Shown in pieces: positions 39,802 to 48,406 of a stretch of DNA of 64,000 bases. Under the pieces are notes generated by a model. That model saw nothing but the letters and a program-made list of their open reading frames with translations, did no database searches and was not told where the DNA came from. How positions within the stretch are numbered: the stretch's first letter is position 1; each line of letters opens with the position of its first letter. The position numbers and the translations under genes were made by a program. This DNA comes from Kineosporia corallincola. Its GTDB lineage: Bacteria > Actinomycetota > Actinomycetes > Actinomycetales > Kineosporiaceae. The stretch covers positions 1 through 64,000 of the forward strand of contig NZ_JAHBAY010000019.1 in NCBI RefSeq assembly GCF_018499875.1. The letters run 5' to 3'.

Positions 39802-40914
39802 TCACGGCGTCCACTTGATCGTCGGGTTCACCTGCCCGCTCCAGTTGAACACGGCCATGTTGTCCCACCCGTTGCCGCTGGTGGCGAAGTTGGCCGGGTC
39901 CCAGCCGTTTCCGGCATTGGCGCCGTACCAGGTGGGCTCCCAGTAGAAGACGCCGATCGCCCCGGCGTTGCGCGCGGTGTTCTGCACGTACGAGAACTCG
40001 GTCGCCTGGCCGGCCCACGACGTCGTGATGCCCTCGCAGGTGGCCGAGGTCACCGAGTTGGCGGTGCTGTCGGCGTTGGAGGCGGTGAACGGGAAGGCGG
40101 TCTCGGCCACCACCACCGGTTTGCCGTAACGCGTTCTCACGTCGCTGATCACGTTGTAGAGGTTGGCCAGGGTGCCGTGCCACATGCAGTAGTACGACAG
40201 CCCGGTGATGTCCCAGTTCACGCCCTGGGCCTTGATCCCGTCGTAGAACCAGCGGGCGTTGGTCAGGCTGTCGGAGTTCGCGGTGTGGATCATCACCTGG
40301 GTGGAGCTGTTGCACGCCTTGGTCGCGTTGTAGCCGGCCTTCAGCAGCAGGCCCAGGTTGGTGAAGTCGCTGTTCACGACTTTGCCGTCGTTCCAGAGCA
40401 TTCCGACGTTGATCTCGTTGCCGATCTGTACGCTGTCGGGCGTGGTGCCCTGGGCCTTCAGGTCGGTGCAGAGCTTGTAGGTGTAGTCGTAGACGTCGGT
40501 CTGGAGCTGGGCGATGCCGTGCGACGACCAGGCGGCCGGCTTGGCCTGCTTGCCCGGGTCCGCCCAGGTGTCCGAATAGTGATAGTCCACCAGCAGTTTC
40601 AGGCCCTTGGCCTTCACCGTTCTGGCATAGGCCAGCACCTTGGCGGCGTTGTTGTAGCCGCTGGCCGGGTTGTTCCACACCCGCAGCCGCACGTAGTTGA
40701 CGCCGTCGGCCTTGAGGATGTCCAGGGCGTCCTGCTCGGTGCCGGAGGCGTTGTAGAACTTCAGCCCCAGCTCGGTGCTGCGCTGAAGGGTGGACACGTC
40801 CGCCCCCAGCATGGTCAGGGTGGTGGCCGCACCGGCCGTCGGCGGCGCCGCGACACCGACGCCGGCCAGAGCCACCACGGCCGCCGCTGCCGCGGCCCAG
40901 TTCCTGAGCTTCAT
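39802..40914 (-). CDS. Arabinogalactan endo-beta-1,4-galactanase, GH53 (Sec-secreted)
   Basis: A 370-residue secreted glycoside hydrolase. The signal peptide (MKLRNWAAAAAAVVALAGVG, cleavage near residue 30) is followed by a GH53 TIM barrel: GADVSTLQR, VRLRVWNNP, LLVDYHYSDTWADPGKQ, the acid/base Glu167 in QIGNEINVGMLW and the nucleophile Glu271 in VVVAETAFP. It hydrolyses beta-1,4-galactan of pectin side chains. A 20-bp LacI-type operator lies 33 bp upstream. It is convergent with the GyrB-like gene, 6 bp apart. Confidence 0.95.
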   Translation of the reverse strand: MKLRNWAAAAAAVVALAGVGVAAPPTAGAATTLTMLGADVSTLQRSTELGLKFYNASGTEQDALDILKADGVNYVRLRVWNNPASGYNNAAKVLAYARTVKAKGLKLLVDYHYSDTWADPGKQAKPAAWSSHGIAQLQTDVYDYTYKLCTDLKAQGTTPDSVQIGNEINVGMLWNDGKVVNSDFTNLGLLLKAGYNATKACNSSTQVMIHTANSDSLTNARWFYDGIKAQGVNWDITGLSYYCMWHGTLANLYNVISDVRTRYGKPVVVAETAFPFTASNADSTANSVTSATCEGITTSWAGQATEFSYVQNTARNAGAIGVFYWEPTWYGANAGNGWDPANFATSGNGWDNMAVFNWSGQVNPTIKWTP

Positions 40915-40946
40915 TGACCGCTCCACATCGTCGTTGAGATGGACGG

Positions 40947-40966
40947 GACTGTGAGCGCTCACAGTC
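40947..40966. promoter_or_regulatory. LacI-type operator in front of GH53 gene 1
   Basis: Perfect 20-bp palindrome GACTGTGAGCGCTCACAGTC centred about 43 bp upstream of the galactanase start. The core GTGAGCGCTCAC recurs at 42275-42286. The central CG is typical of LacI/GalR operators. Confidence 0.88.
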
Positions 40967-41003
40967 TCACGCACAGACAATCCGGACAAGAGCCCGGGAA
41001 ACG

Positions 41004-42158
41004 TCAGGCGGAACCGCGCCGCACCAACGTGGTGGGCAGCACGCGGGATGACGCCGGGCGCCCGGCGATGAGCTGCATCAGCACCTCGACCATCTCGGCG
41101 GCGACCTGGGGCAGCGGCTGGCGCACGGTGGTCAGCGGCGGGCGGGTGGCGGCGGCCACGGCGGAGTCGTCGAACCCACCCACCAGCACGTCCTCGGGCA
41201 CCCGGCGACCGGCCTCGTGCAGAGCCTCCAGGGCCCCCACCGCGAGCAGGTCGGAGGCCACGAAAACCGCATCCAGAGAGGGGCATCCGGCCAGCAGACC
41301 GGTCATCGCGGCATGCCCGGCGGCGATGCTGAAGTCGTCCGCGCGCACCACCCCGTGGGCCGGCACGCGGCGTCCCAGCACGTCCCGGTAGCCGGCCAGC
41401 CGCTCCACCCCACCGGCCGTGTCGTCCGGGCCGGCCACCGTGGCGATCCGGCGACGGCCCTGGTCCAGGAGATACTGGGTGATCAGCCGGGCCCCGCCGC
41501 GGTCGTCGGCGGCGACGAAGGGCATGCGCAGGCCGGGGGCGGGCGGGCGCCCGCACACCACCACCGGCACGCCGGCCTCGTCGAGCTGCGCCGCCAGCGG
41601 GTCGCCGTCGTGGGTGGACACCAGCAGCACCCCGTCGACGTGCCCGCCCCGCACGAACCGCATCACCCGCGACTGCTCCTGCGGGGTGGAGGCGAGCATG
41701 AGCACCAGGCTGCGGTCGTCCTCGGCCAGCACCTGCGTGCAGGTGCGCAGCAGCACCCCGAACACCGGGTCCTCGAAGAGCCGGTCCTGCGGCTCGGACA
41801 GCACGAACGCGATCGCGCCGGAGCGCCGGGTGACCAGGCTGCGGGCGCTCTGGTTCACCACGTAACCGGTTTCGCGCATCGCGGCCTGCACCGCGGCCAG
41901 CGACTCGGGGCTGACGTGGAAGGCACCGTTCAGCACCCGGGACACGGTGCCGCGCGAGACGCCGGCCACCTCGGCCACGTCTTCCATGGTCGGGCCGCGA
42001 CGCTGGGCCCGGCGGGCGGCACCGCGGGACTTGGGATGGGCCGCTTCCGCCGGCACGGCCTGGGACCGGGGCACGGCTTCGGGCCGGGGCGCGTCAAGGG
42101 GCCCGGCCGCGCCCGAGGTCTGCGCCGCTTCCGGCCGCGTGGGTGAGCCGTCCGCCAT
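41004..42158 (-). CDS. LacI-family repressor of galactan utilisation
   Basis: A 384-residue repressor. It has an unusually long Ala/Pro-rich N-terminal extension of about 55 residues before the LacI HTH (MEDVAEVAGVSRGTVSRVLN, GAFHVSPESLAAVQAAMRET, GYVVNQSARSLVTRRS). The periplasmic-binding-like effector domain follows (AIAFVLSEPQ, GHVDGVLLVSTH, PFVAADDRGGARLITQYLLD, AVFVASDLLAVGALEALHEA, VGGFDDSAVAAATRPPLTTV). An internal ATG before EDVAE could be an alternative start. It sits between the two GH53 genes, each with a matching operator, so it probably controls both and responds to galactose or a galacto-oligosaccharide. Confidence 0.93.
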   Translation of the reverse strand: MADGSPTRPEAAQTSGAAGPLDAPRPEAVPRSQAVPAEAAHPKSRGAARRAQRRGPTMEDVAEVAGVSRGTVSRVLNGAFHVSPESLAAVQAAMRETGYVVNQSARSLVTRRSGAIAFVLSEPQDRLFEDPVFGVLLRTCTQVLAEDDRSLVLMLASTPQEQSRVMRFVRGGHVDGVLLVSTHDGDPLAAQLDEAGVPVVVCGRPPAPGLRMPFVAADDRGGARLITQYLLDQGRRRIATVAGPDDTAGGVERLAGYRDVLGRRVPAHGVVRADDFSIAAGHAAMTGLLAGCPSLDAVFVASDLLAVGALEALHEAGRRVPEDVLVGGFDDSAVAAATRPPLTTVRQPLPQVAAEMVEVLMQLIAGRPASSRVLPTTLVRRGSA

Positions 42159-42274
42159 GCCATCCCTCACTCCACCGACCGGTCGGTTGCACCATAGCCG
42201 CTGCCCGGGCCGGCGGACCGCCCGGAGACCGGCGTGTGGGCAAATCTTGACAAGCCGGGCGGGCGCACGTGACT

Positions 42275-42286
42275 GTGAGCGCTCAC
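42275..42286. promoter_or_regulatory. LacI-type operator in front of GH53 gene 2
   Basis: GTGAGCGCTCAC, with the same left flank GACT as the first site. A TTGACA (42247-42252) lies upstream, so the operator would overlap the -10 region of the galactanase promoter. It also lies in front of lacI itself, allowing autoregulation. Confidence 0.82.
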
Positions 42287-42365
42287 GGTGCCAGACCGGC
42301 GCCGGACCGGTTCCGGAACGGGCGCCCGCCGGGCGCCGTCCGGGACGTTCACCCGGAGGTCGTCG

Positions 42366-43610
42366 ATGCCCTCGCCCCACCCGTCCCAGCCCACACGCGC
42401 CCGCGACGCCCTCGGTAGCGCCGAGACCGGCGAATCCCCGCGCGGGCAATCACGAATCGGCCGGCGCTCGGTGCTGGCCGCCGCCGGTGGGATCGCCCTG
42501 GCCGGATTCGCCGCCTCCCCCGCCTCCGCGGCGGCCACCACCACCGCCACCACGGCCGGCCGCTCGCGCGCCCTGAGCATCCGCGGCGCCGACCTGTCGT
42601 TCCTTCCCCAGCTGGAGGAGGCGGGCGTGCGCTACCGCGACCTGGCCGGGCGGGTGCGCACGGCCGAGCGGATCATCGCCGGGGCCGGGGCCACGCACCA
42701 GCGCATCCGGGTCTGGGTGGACCCGCCGGAGGGCTACACCGACAAGGCCCGCGCCCTGGCCCTGGCCCGGCGGGCGAAGCGGGCCGGGCTGAAGATTGTT
42801 CTGGACCCGCACTTCTCGGACTTCTGGGCCGACCCGGGCAAGCAGCCGATCCCGGCCGGCTGGCCCACCGACCTGCCCGCGCTGACCGAGAAGGTGCGCA
42901 CCTACACGCGTGACCTGGTGCGGGAGTTCGCGGCCCAGGGCACCCCCGTCGACATCTTCCAGATGGGCAACGAGATCACCGCGGGCATCCTGTGGCCGGT
43001 CGGCAAGCTCTACCCCGACGACGGCACGCAGCGCTGGAGCGAGTTCACCACCCTGCTCAAGGCCGGGATCACCGGCGCTCACCAGGGAGCGGGCCGGGCC
43101 GGTCTGAAGGTGATGCTGCACATCGACCGCGGCGGCAAGCTCGACGACACCCGCTGGTTCTTCGACAACATCACCGAGTGGGACGTGCCGTTCGACATCA
43201 TCGGCCAGTCGTACTACGCGATGTGGCACGGATCCCTGGCCCAGCTGAAGGAGAACCTCGAGGACTCGGTGAGCCGCTACGGAAAACCCGTGCTGCTGGC
43301 CGAGATCAGTTACCCGTGGACGTTCGAGGACGGCGACGGGCGCGGCAACATCGTCACCGCCGACAGCGAGCTGCCCGACATCGACCGCTTTCCGGCCACC
43401 CCGGCCGGCCAGGCCGGGCTGTTCGAGGCGGTCCGCGACATCCTGACCGGGATCCCGGGCGGCAACGGGCTGGGCTTCCTGGCCTGGGAACCGGAATGGG
43501 TCCCGGGCGTCGGCTGGGAGCCGGGCGCCGAGGCACCCAACGACAACCTCACCCAGTTCGACTTCACCGGCCGGGCACTGCCGTCGATCAAGGCCTACCG
43601 CCGTCCTTGA
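42366..43610 (+). CDS. Arabinogalactan endo-beta-1,4-galactanase, GH53 (Tat signal)
   Basis: A 414-residue second GH53 enzyme, clearly different from the first. The ATG at 42366 gives a long N-region, then a twin-arginine signal (GRRSVLAAAGGIALAGFAAS, Arg33-Arg34) with cleavage near residue 56. Catalytic motifs: VRVWVDPP, IVLDPHFSDFWADPGKQ, acid/base Glu203 in QMGNEITAGILW, nucleophile Glu313 in LLAEISYPWTF. Export in folded form through Tat contrasts with the Sec signal of its paralogue. It is probably repressed by the adjacent LacI protein. Confidence 0.93.
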   Translation: MPSPHPSQPTRARDALGSAETGESPRGQSRIGRRSVLAAAGGIALAGFAASPASAAATTTATTAGRSRALSIRGADLSFLPQLEEAGVRYRDLAGRVRTAERIIAGAGATHQRIRVWVDPPEGYTDKARALALARRAKRAGLKIVLDPHFSDFWADPGKQPIPAGWPTDLPALTEKVRTYTRDLVREFAAQGTPVDIFQMGNEITAGILWPVGKLYPDDGTQRWSEFTTLLKAGITGAHQGAGRAGLKVMLHIDRGGKLDDTRWFFDNITEWDVPFDIIGQSYYAMWHGSLAQLKENLEDSVSRYGKPVLLAEISYPWTFEDGDGRGNIVTADSELPDIDRFPATPAGQAGLFEAVRDILTGIPGGNGLGFLAWEPEWVPGVGWEPGAEAPNDNLTQFDFTGRALPSIKAYRRP

Positions 43611-43620
43611 CGGGCAAAAA

Positions 43621-43667
43621 ATGGTGGACGACGGTGAGCCCGCGACAAGCTCACCGTCGTCCACCAT
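43621..43667. terminator. Bidirectional terminator, 19-bp stem
   Basis: Arms 43621-43639 and 43649-43667 (ATGGTGGACGACGGTGAGC and complement) with a 9-nt loop lie between convergent genes. An A-run at 43616-43621 gives a U-tract for minus-strand transcripts. Confidence 0.88.
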
Positions 43668-43669
43668 GG

Positions 43670-44323
43670 TCAGACGTACTGCGGTTCGTCCTGTTCCACG
43701 GGAGTGCGCCCGGTGTCGGGGGTGGGTGACCAGGGCAGCCGCGAGAACACCGGCATGAGCGGCTGGACCAGCGGGCCGATGGCGAAAGTGGCCACCACGG
43801 TGCCGATCCCGAGGTCTCCGCCGAGCAGCGCACCGCAGACCACCACCGTCACCTCGACCAGGGTGCGGGCCCGCCAGATCGGCATGGCGAACCGCTCGTG
43901 CAGGCCGACCATCAGGCCGTCACGCGGGCCGGTGCCGTACCGGGCCCCGATGTAGCAGGCGGTCGAGACCGCCAGCAGCAGCAGACCGGCCGTGAACAGC
44001 AGCCAGCGGGCGAGCAGGCCGCCGGGCTCGTCGACCAGGACGAGCGTGAGGTCGGCGGCCGGCCCGATCACGACCACGTTCAGAACCGTTCCGATGCCGG
44101 GCTTCTGGCGCAGCGGGATCCAGAGCATGAGCACCACGAAGCTGGTGAGCACGGTGAGTGTGCCGAACGACAGCGGCATCACGCGCTCCAGGCCCTGGGT
44201 CAGCACCGACCACGACGTGACGCCCACGGCGGCCCGCACCATCAGCGCCGTGGCGACGCCGTAGAGGAACAGGCCGATACCGAGCTGGATCAGGCGGAAC
44301 AGATGGTTCGAGGATGCGCGCAC
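43670..44323 (-). CDS. YczE/YyaS/YitT-type membrane protein
   Basis: A 217-residue protein with five or six membrane segments. It begins LFRLIQLGIGLFLYGVATAL, then GVTSWSVLTQGLE, GTVLNVVVIGPAADLTLVLV, GARYGTGPRDGLMVGL (the conserved GxGPRDGLM motif of the YczE group), and GTVVATFAIGPLVQPLMPVF. The GTG at 44323 is taken as the start since the upstream frame shows no similarity. Function is unknown; YczE of Bacillus affects antibiotic production. Confidence 0.85.
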   Translation of the reverse strand: MRASSNHLFRLIQLGIGLFLYGVATALMVRAAVGVTSWSVLTQGLERVMPLSFGTLTVLTSFVVLMLWIPLRQKPGIGTVLNVVVIGPAADLTLVLVDEPGGLLARWLLFTAGLLLLAVSTACYIGARYGTGPRDGLMVGLHERFAMPIWRARTLVEVTVVVCGALLGGDLGIGTVVATFAIGPLVQPLMPVFSRLPWSPTPDTGRTPVEQDEPQYV

Positions 44324-44410
44324 CCTGCCATCCTGGCCGGGGCCGGACCGTCCGGCGATGGCCAATCCGTGTCCGGTGGACCGGTCGCCGTCCTCACGTA
44401 GCCTTGCGGG

Positions 44411-45172
44411 ATGACCGTGACGATCGTCCTGCCCTTCCACCAGGACGAGCGGCTCGCCGCGGACGTCATTCCCTTCGACGGCTTTTCGACGGTCGAACCG
44501 GATCTTCCGGACTCCGGCCAATGGCATCGGCTGACCGTGCTTTTCGATGCCCTGGCGGACGCGGTGGCCGCCGCGCACCGGCAGGGACCGGTCGTGGTGC
44601 TGACCGGCGACTGCCTCGCCGGCACCGGCACACTCGCCGGACTCCAGCGCGCCGGGGTGGATCCGGGCGTCGTCTGGTTCGACGCCCACGGCGACTCGAA
44701 CACGCTGGCGTCGTCCACCTCCGGCTATCTGGGCGGCACCTCGCTGCGCATGCTGATGGGTGGCGACCCCGAGCGCCTGACGGGCCCGCTCGGGCTACGC
44801 GCGGTGGCGCAGGAGCGCTGCGTCCTGGTCGGGGCGCGCGACCTGGACCCGGCCGAACGGGACTTTCTGGCCGGCAGCCCGGTGCGGCGCAGCGACGTGG
44901 AGGCACTCACCGCGCAGCTGCTTCCCGAGGGGCCGCTCCTGCTGCACGTGGATCTCGACGTGGCGGACCCCGAAGAGGTTCCCGGGCTGCTCTTCCCGAC
45001 CACGGCCGGGCCCACGGTGCGGTCCGTGACCGATGCGGTCGCCAGGGTGACGGCGACGGGGCGGGTCGCGGCACTGGAGATCGCCTGCACCTGGCACGCC
45101 GCCGGCTCGCCCGGTCGGCGCCAGGCCCGCAGGGCCCTGCTCGACGGGCTGATCGCTACGGTCGCCGGGTAG
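44411..45172 (+). CDS. Arginase/agmatinase-family ureohydrolase with altered first metal motif
   Basis: A 253-residue member of the ureohydrolase fold. Metal motifs visible: DAHGD (DAHxD, in VVWFDAHGDSN, about residue 94) and HVDLDVADP (SFDxDxxDP type, about 178-186). The first motif, normally GGDHS, reads TGDCLAG, so the metal-ligand His is replaced by Cys. It is shorter than typical arginases (about 300 residues). It could be a guanidino or formimino hydrolase with changed metal use, or a non-catalytic relative. It is divergent from the YczE-type gene. Confidence 0.82.
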   Translation: MTVTIVLPFHQDERLAADVIPFDGFSTVEPDLPDSGQWHRLTVLFDALADAVAAAHRQGPVVVLTGDCLAGTGTLAGLQRAGVDPGVVWFDAHGDSNTLASSTSGYLGGTSLRMLMGGDPERLTGPLGLRAVAQERCVLVGARDLDPAERDFLAGSPVRRSDVEALTAQLLPEGPLLLHVDLDVADPEEVPGLLFPTTAGPTVRSVTDAVARVTATGRVAALEIACTWHAAGSPGRRQARRALLDGLIATVAG

Positions 45173-45393
45173 CCGAACGGCCCATTCGCCGTCCATGAAA
45201 AGGTTTTTCGATGATCACCACGACAACGACGTGCTGTCGATGACGGATTGTTCCTATCTCGCAAGCTCTTTCGGGTGACTTCGAAAACACGACATAAATC
45301 TGTAACTTTTGTGGTTGGGTAGTGGTGGCGACGGCGCCGCTCGATCCACCGCAACTTCCCGGTTCTCCGGATCCCGGGCGAGAAAGGACCCTC

Positions 45394-46674
45394 GTGTCTC
45401 CCGCAACACCCGCCGTGATCCCCTCCCTCACGGACACGGCGGCGGACGTAGACCCATCACCCTCCCCCTCCCCCACACAGATGTGGAACCAGGTCTCCGA
45501 CGCCGCGCACGACGGCCCGGACGCCCTCACCAGACTCCTTCTCGGAGCGGCCGACACCGTGCTCCAGTACGCGTTCAAGGCCGTCGTGCTGCTGGCCGTG
45601 CTGCTGGTGCTGCGTCTGCTCGCGCACCGCGTGATCCACGCCGTCGCGAACAAGATCGCCACCAGCCCCTGGTCCAGCCGGTGGGACCTGCGGGCCCTGT
45701 GGCGCACCCCGATGCCGGCCCAGGGCCAGGCCACCGAGCGCCGCAGACAGCGGGCCCGGGCGATCGCCTCGCTGCTGTCGCACCTCACCTCGGCGGCACT
45801 GGCGGTGACCGGTGTGCTGGTGTTCGTGCAGGGCACCGGGCTGTCCAAGGCCGGCGTGTTCACCGCCGGGCTGGTCGGTGTGGTGGCCGCCGTGAGCTTT
45901 CGCGGCCTGGCCAACGACATCATCGCCGGCCTGTTCGTGCTCAGCGAAGACACCTACGGCATCGGCGATTTCATCGACACCACGCTCGGCGCGGCCGGCA
46001 CGGTGGAGGAGATCGGGCTGCGCACCACGCGGCTGCGTGGTCGTGACGGCACGATCTGGCACGTGCGGCACAGCAAGATCGACCGGCTGGGCAACCGCAC
46101 CCAGGCCCAGTCGCACCTGACGCTCGACATCCGGGCCGGTTTCGTCGAGGAGTCACCGGACAAGGCCCCGACGCTGCCCTCCAGCGCGGCGGGGCGACTG
46201 GCCGCCGCCGAGCGGGTGGTGCGCACCAGCCTGGACCGGCTCGACCGGGACCTGGCCTCGGCCGCCGCCCCGAACCCGCTGGACGCGGGCTCGATGGCGG
46301 GCACCCTGGCCGAGATCCTGCCGGTGCTGGTGCCCGGCGCCCCGCACCGGGCGCTGGCGACGCTGGCGACGGCCACCACGTCCACCGCGGGCATGGTCGA
46401 CACGGCGCCGCTGCCGTTCACGGCCGTCGACCTGGACGACCTGGCGCGCCTGCGCAGCATGCTGGAAGACGCGCAGGTGCCGGTGCTGACCCGCAGCCGT
46501 CTGGCGGGCCTGATCAACGCCGGTGACGACCACGTGGTGCTGCGGGTGAGCGCCCGGGTGGCCGACACCTCGCGGGAGCAGGCGCTGGCCGTGCTGCGGC
46601 GCCGGCTGTACCTGGACCTGAACGCCGCGGGCTTCACCGCCTCGTTCAGCGTGCCGGCGCCCGGCGAGCTGTGA
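45394..46674 (+). CDS. MscS-family mechanosensitive channel
   Basis: A 426-residue membrane protein. The GTG at 45394 is chosen for AAAGGA in front; a GTG 72 bp upstream is possible. Two membrane helices (AFKAVVLLAVLLVLRLLAHR and SLLSHLTSAALAVTGVLVFV) precede the pore helix AGVFTAGLVGVVAAVSFRGL, followed by ANDIIAGLFVLSEDTYGIGD and the MscS beta domain (GTVEEIGLRTTRLRGRDGTI, HSKIDRLGNRT). The C-terminal domain is longer than in E. coli MscS. It would relieve osmotic pressure. Confidence 0.9.
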   Translation: MSPATPAVIPSLTDTAADVDPSPSPSPTQMWNQVSDAAHDGPDALTRLLLGAADTVLQYAFKAVVLLAVLLVLRLLAHRVIHAVANKIATSPWSSRWDLRALWRTPMPAQGQATERRRQRARAIASLLSHLTSAALAVTGVLVFVQGTGLSKAGVFTAGLVGVVAAVSFRGLANDIIAGLFVLSEDTYGIGDFIDTTLGAAGTVEEIGLRTTRLRGRDGTIWHVRHSKIDRLGNRTQAQSHLTLDIRAGFVEESPDKAPTLPSSAAGRLAAAERVVRTSLDRLDRDLASAAAPNPLDAGSMAGTLAEILPVLVPGAPHRALATLATATTSTAGMVDTAPLPFTAVDLDDLARLRSMLEDAQVPVLTRSRLAGLINAGDDHVVLRVSARVADTSREQALAVLRRRLYLDLNAAGFTASFSVPAPGEL

Positions 46675-46695
46675 CCGCAGGTGTGCGGGCCGGCG

Positions 46696-46995
46696 CTACT
46701 CGCCCTCGTACCCGGCGATGATGCGCCGGGCGTCGGCCAGTTCGTCCTCCAGGGTGACGATGCGGCCGGCCGCCTCGAGGGCGATGCCCTCGTCGAGCAG
46801 CGAGCGCACCCGGGCGGCCAGACGCAGCTGGTGACGCGAGTAGCGCCGGTGCCCGCCGCCGGACCGTTGCGGCGTGATCAGTCGCGCCTCGTCCAGCGTG
46901 CGCAGGAAGGCGGGAGTGGCCCCGATCATCTCCGCGGCCCGGCCCATCGTGTAGGCGGGGTAGTGCTCGTCGTCCAGATGGCCGGTACTCGTCAT
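46696..46995 (-). CDS. MerR-family regulator, HspR-like
   Basis: A 99-residue regulator: YTMGRAAEMIGATPAFLRTL, DEARLITPQRSGGGHRRYSR, HQLRLAARVRSLLDEGIALE, with a final coiled-coil LEDELADARRIIAGYE. The pattern PxRSxGGxRRYS is that of HspR and relatives that repress heat-shock genes. It lies downstream of the Hsp20 gene on the same strand, separated by a 21-bp hairpin, and may control it. No classic HAIR box (CTTGAGT-N7-ACTCAAG) was found upstream of the Hsp20 gene. Confidence 0.88.
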   Translation of the reverse strand: MTSTGHLDDEHYPAYTMGRAAEMIGATPAFLRTLDEARLITPQRSGGGHRRYSRHQLRLAARVRSLLDEGIALEAAGRIVTLEDELADARRIIAGYEGE

Positions 46996-47028
46996 GGTTG
47001 CTCCGCGGATCGTCGGCTGCGGTGGGCG

Positions 47029-47072
47029 AAGCCAGCAGGTCCCGGCGCCGTGGCGCCGGGACCTGCTGGCTT
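47029..47072. terminator. 21-bp perfect hairpin between hsp20 and merR
   Basis: Arms 47029-47049 and 47052-47072 (starting AAGCCAGCAGGTCCCGG) are perfectly complementary around a 2-nt loop. It separates hsp20 from merR on the minus strand and may terminate or attenuate readthrough. Confidence 0.8.
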
Positions 47073-47108
47073 GTCTGACCTTTCACTCCAGTCCGACGAG
47101 GCGGTCGC

Positions 47109-47531
47109 TCAGGCCTGGATGGCCTGGGGCTCCCGCGCGGGCGAGCTGATGCTGATCTTGCGGGGTTTGGCGCTCTCGGCGACGGGGATCTGAAGACGCA
47201 GCACCCCGTTGTCGTAGGTCGCCGCCACCCGCGAGGTGTCGAGGTTGTCGCCCAGGATGAGCTGACGGCTGAAGACACCCCGGGGACGTTCGGAGGCCAG
47301 GACCTCACCGTCGAACTCCCGCGCCGGGCGCTGCGCGCGGATGGTCAGGACGTTGCGTTCCACGTCCAGGTCGACCGAGTCGGTGTCGACTCCCGGCAGG
47401 TCGAACTCGATGACGAACGTGTCTGCCTCGCGCCAGGCGTCCATCGGCATCACGGCCGGGCGGGTCGAGGTGCCGAAGACCTGCTGGGTCAGACGGTCCA
47501 GGTCACGGAAAGGGTCGGTACGGACAAGCAC
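47109..47531 (-). CDS. Hsp20/alpha-crystallin small heat-shock protein
   Basis: A 140-residue chaperone. The GTG at 47531 gives the common actinobacterial N-terminus [19 protein letters not shown] and is preceded by GGAGG at 9 nt. The alpha-crystallin domain spans about 36-130 ([71 protein letters not shown]), with the I-x-I/V-like end KISISSP. It holds unfolded proteins in an ATP-independent way. The HspR-like gene downstream suggests heat-shock control. Confidence 0.95.
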   Translation of the reverse strand: MLVRTDPFRDLDRLTQQVFGTSTRPAVMPMDAWREADTFVIEFDLPGVDTDSVDLDVERNVLTIRAQRPAREFDGEVLASERPRGVFSRQLILGDNLDTSRVAATYDNGVLRLQIPVAESAKPRKISISSPAREPQAIQA

Positions 47532-47664
47532 TGCTAGCCACCTCCACCAAGGCGTTCTGATGATTGTGTCTCTCTCGTCCAGCCTGTAGTAAACCTTCAC
47601 TCACCGAGATCCAGAATCTACAGCGGCTGATGGAGATATTTATAGCCAGCTGATCGGTGGCGCG

Positions 47665-47760
47665 CAACCCCGACGCACCCGGACCCCCAGCTCGACGCCT
47701 CGCGCAACGCCGCCATTCTCGACGCGGCACTCACGGTGCTGGCCGAGACCGGCCCTGCGC
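47665..47760 (+). pseudogene. TetR N-terminal fragment
   Basis: The plus strand reads LDASRNAAILDAALTVLAET, the first helix of a TetR HTH domain (RnaILdAAlevlaetG). It is followed by stop codons and unrelated sequence, so only a fragment remains. Confidence 0.6.
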
Positions 47761-47854
47761 GGGAGCCACACCCGCGTAGATGCCCCGGCTTTCCCGAGTG
47801 CCCGCACGCACCCGCGTGCGGGCATCCCCGCAAACCTTCCTGGCGACGTCCACC

Positions 47855-48116
47855 ATGTCGGTCACCGCGACCACGCACCTGAACTTCCGCGGCAACGCCC
47901 GTAAGGCCCTGGGCCTTCTACCGCTCCGTCTTCGGCGGACAGGTGATGGCGGCCACGTACGCCCAGGTCGGCGTCCCCCAGGACTCCCCCGACGGTGACC
48001 GGGCCGTCTTCGCCCCGGTCGAGGCTCACTCCCCCAACGCCGATCGCCTGGCCTTCGGCACGCTCACCGACCGGTTCGGTGTCACCTTGATCTTCGGCAC
48101 CGTTCCGGCCGACTGA
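47855..48116 (+). pseudogene. VOC-family (PhnB-like) protein, frameshifted and shortened
   Basis: From an ATG at 47855 the frame reads MSVTATTHLNFRGNARKALG. One extra C then shifts it; the other frame continues FYRSVFGGQVMAATYAQVGV, ending TDRFGVTLIFGTVPAD. This is a PhnB/3-demethylubiquinone-type VOC protein. The middle of the domain is also shortened: the segment after VPQDSPDGDRAVF jumps almost directly to the C-terminus. Confidence 0.8.
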
Positions 48117-48406
48117 GCCGAATTCATCGCAGACAGAACGGGAGTGAGGCCGATGCCGGTGCGTACCATGACCGACGCCGAGCGCGCACCCAGTTCAACC
48201 GCGAGTACCGCCGCTTCTACGGCCTGCCCCCGGGCCGGGGACACCACGCTGCTCAAGTCTGCTCCGTAGCGCGTCGGCCATTGCGGAGAAACGGGTTTCG
48301 GGTCGCTGACCCCCAGGCGTCCCCCGTGCCTGGTCGGCCATCGGATCTTCTTCCGAAAGGCCGCGTTTGCGCTGTGCTCAGGACCGCGGGGACTTCAGTG
48401 AAGACA

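Noticed and set aside
45173-45393. AT-rich leader of the mscS gene as a riboswitch
   Set aside because: No conserved riboswitch core could be recognised by eye; it may only be a promoter region.
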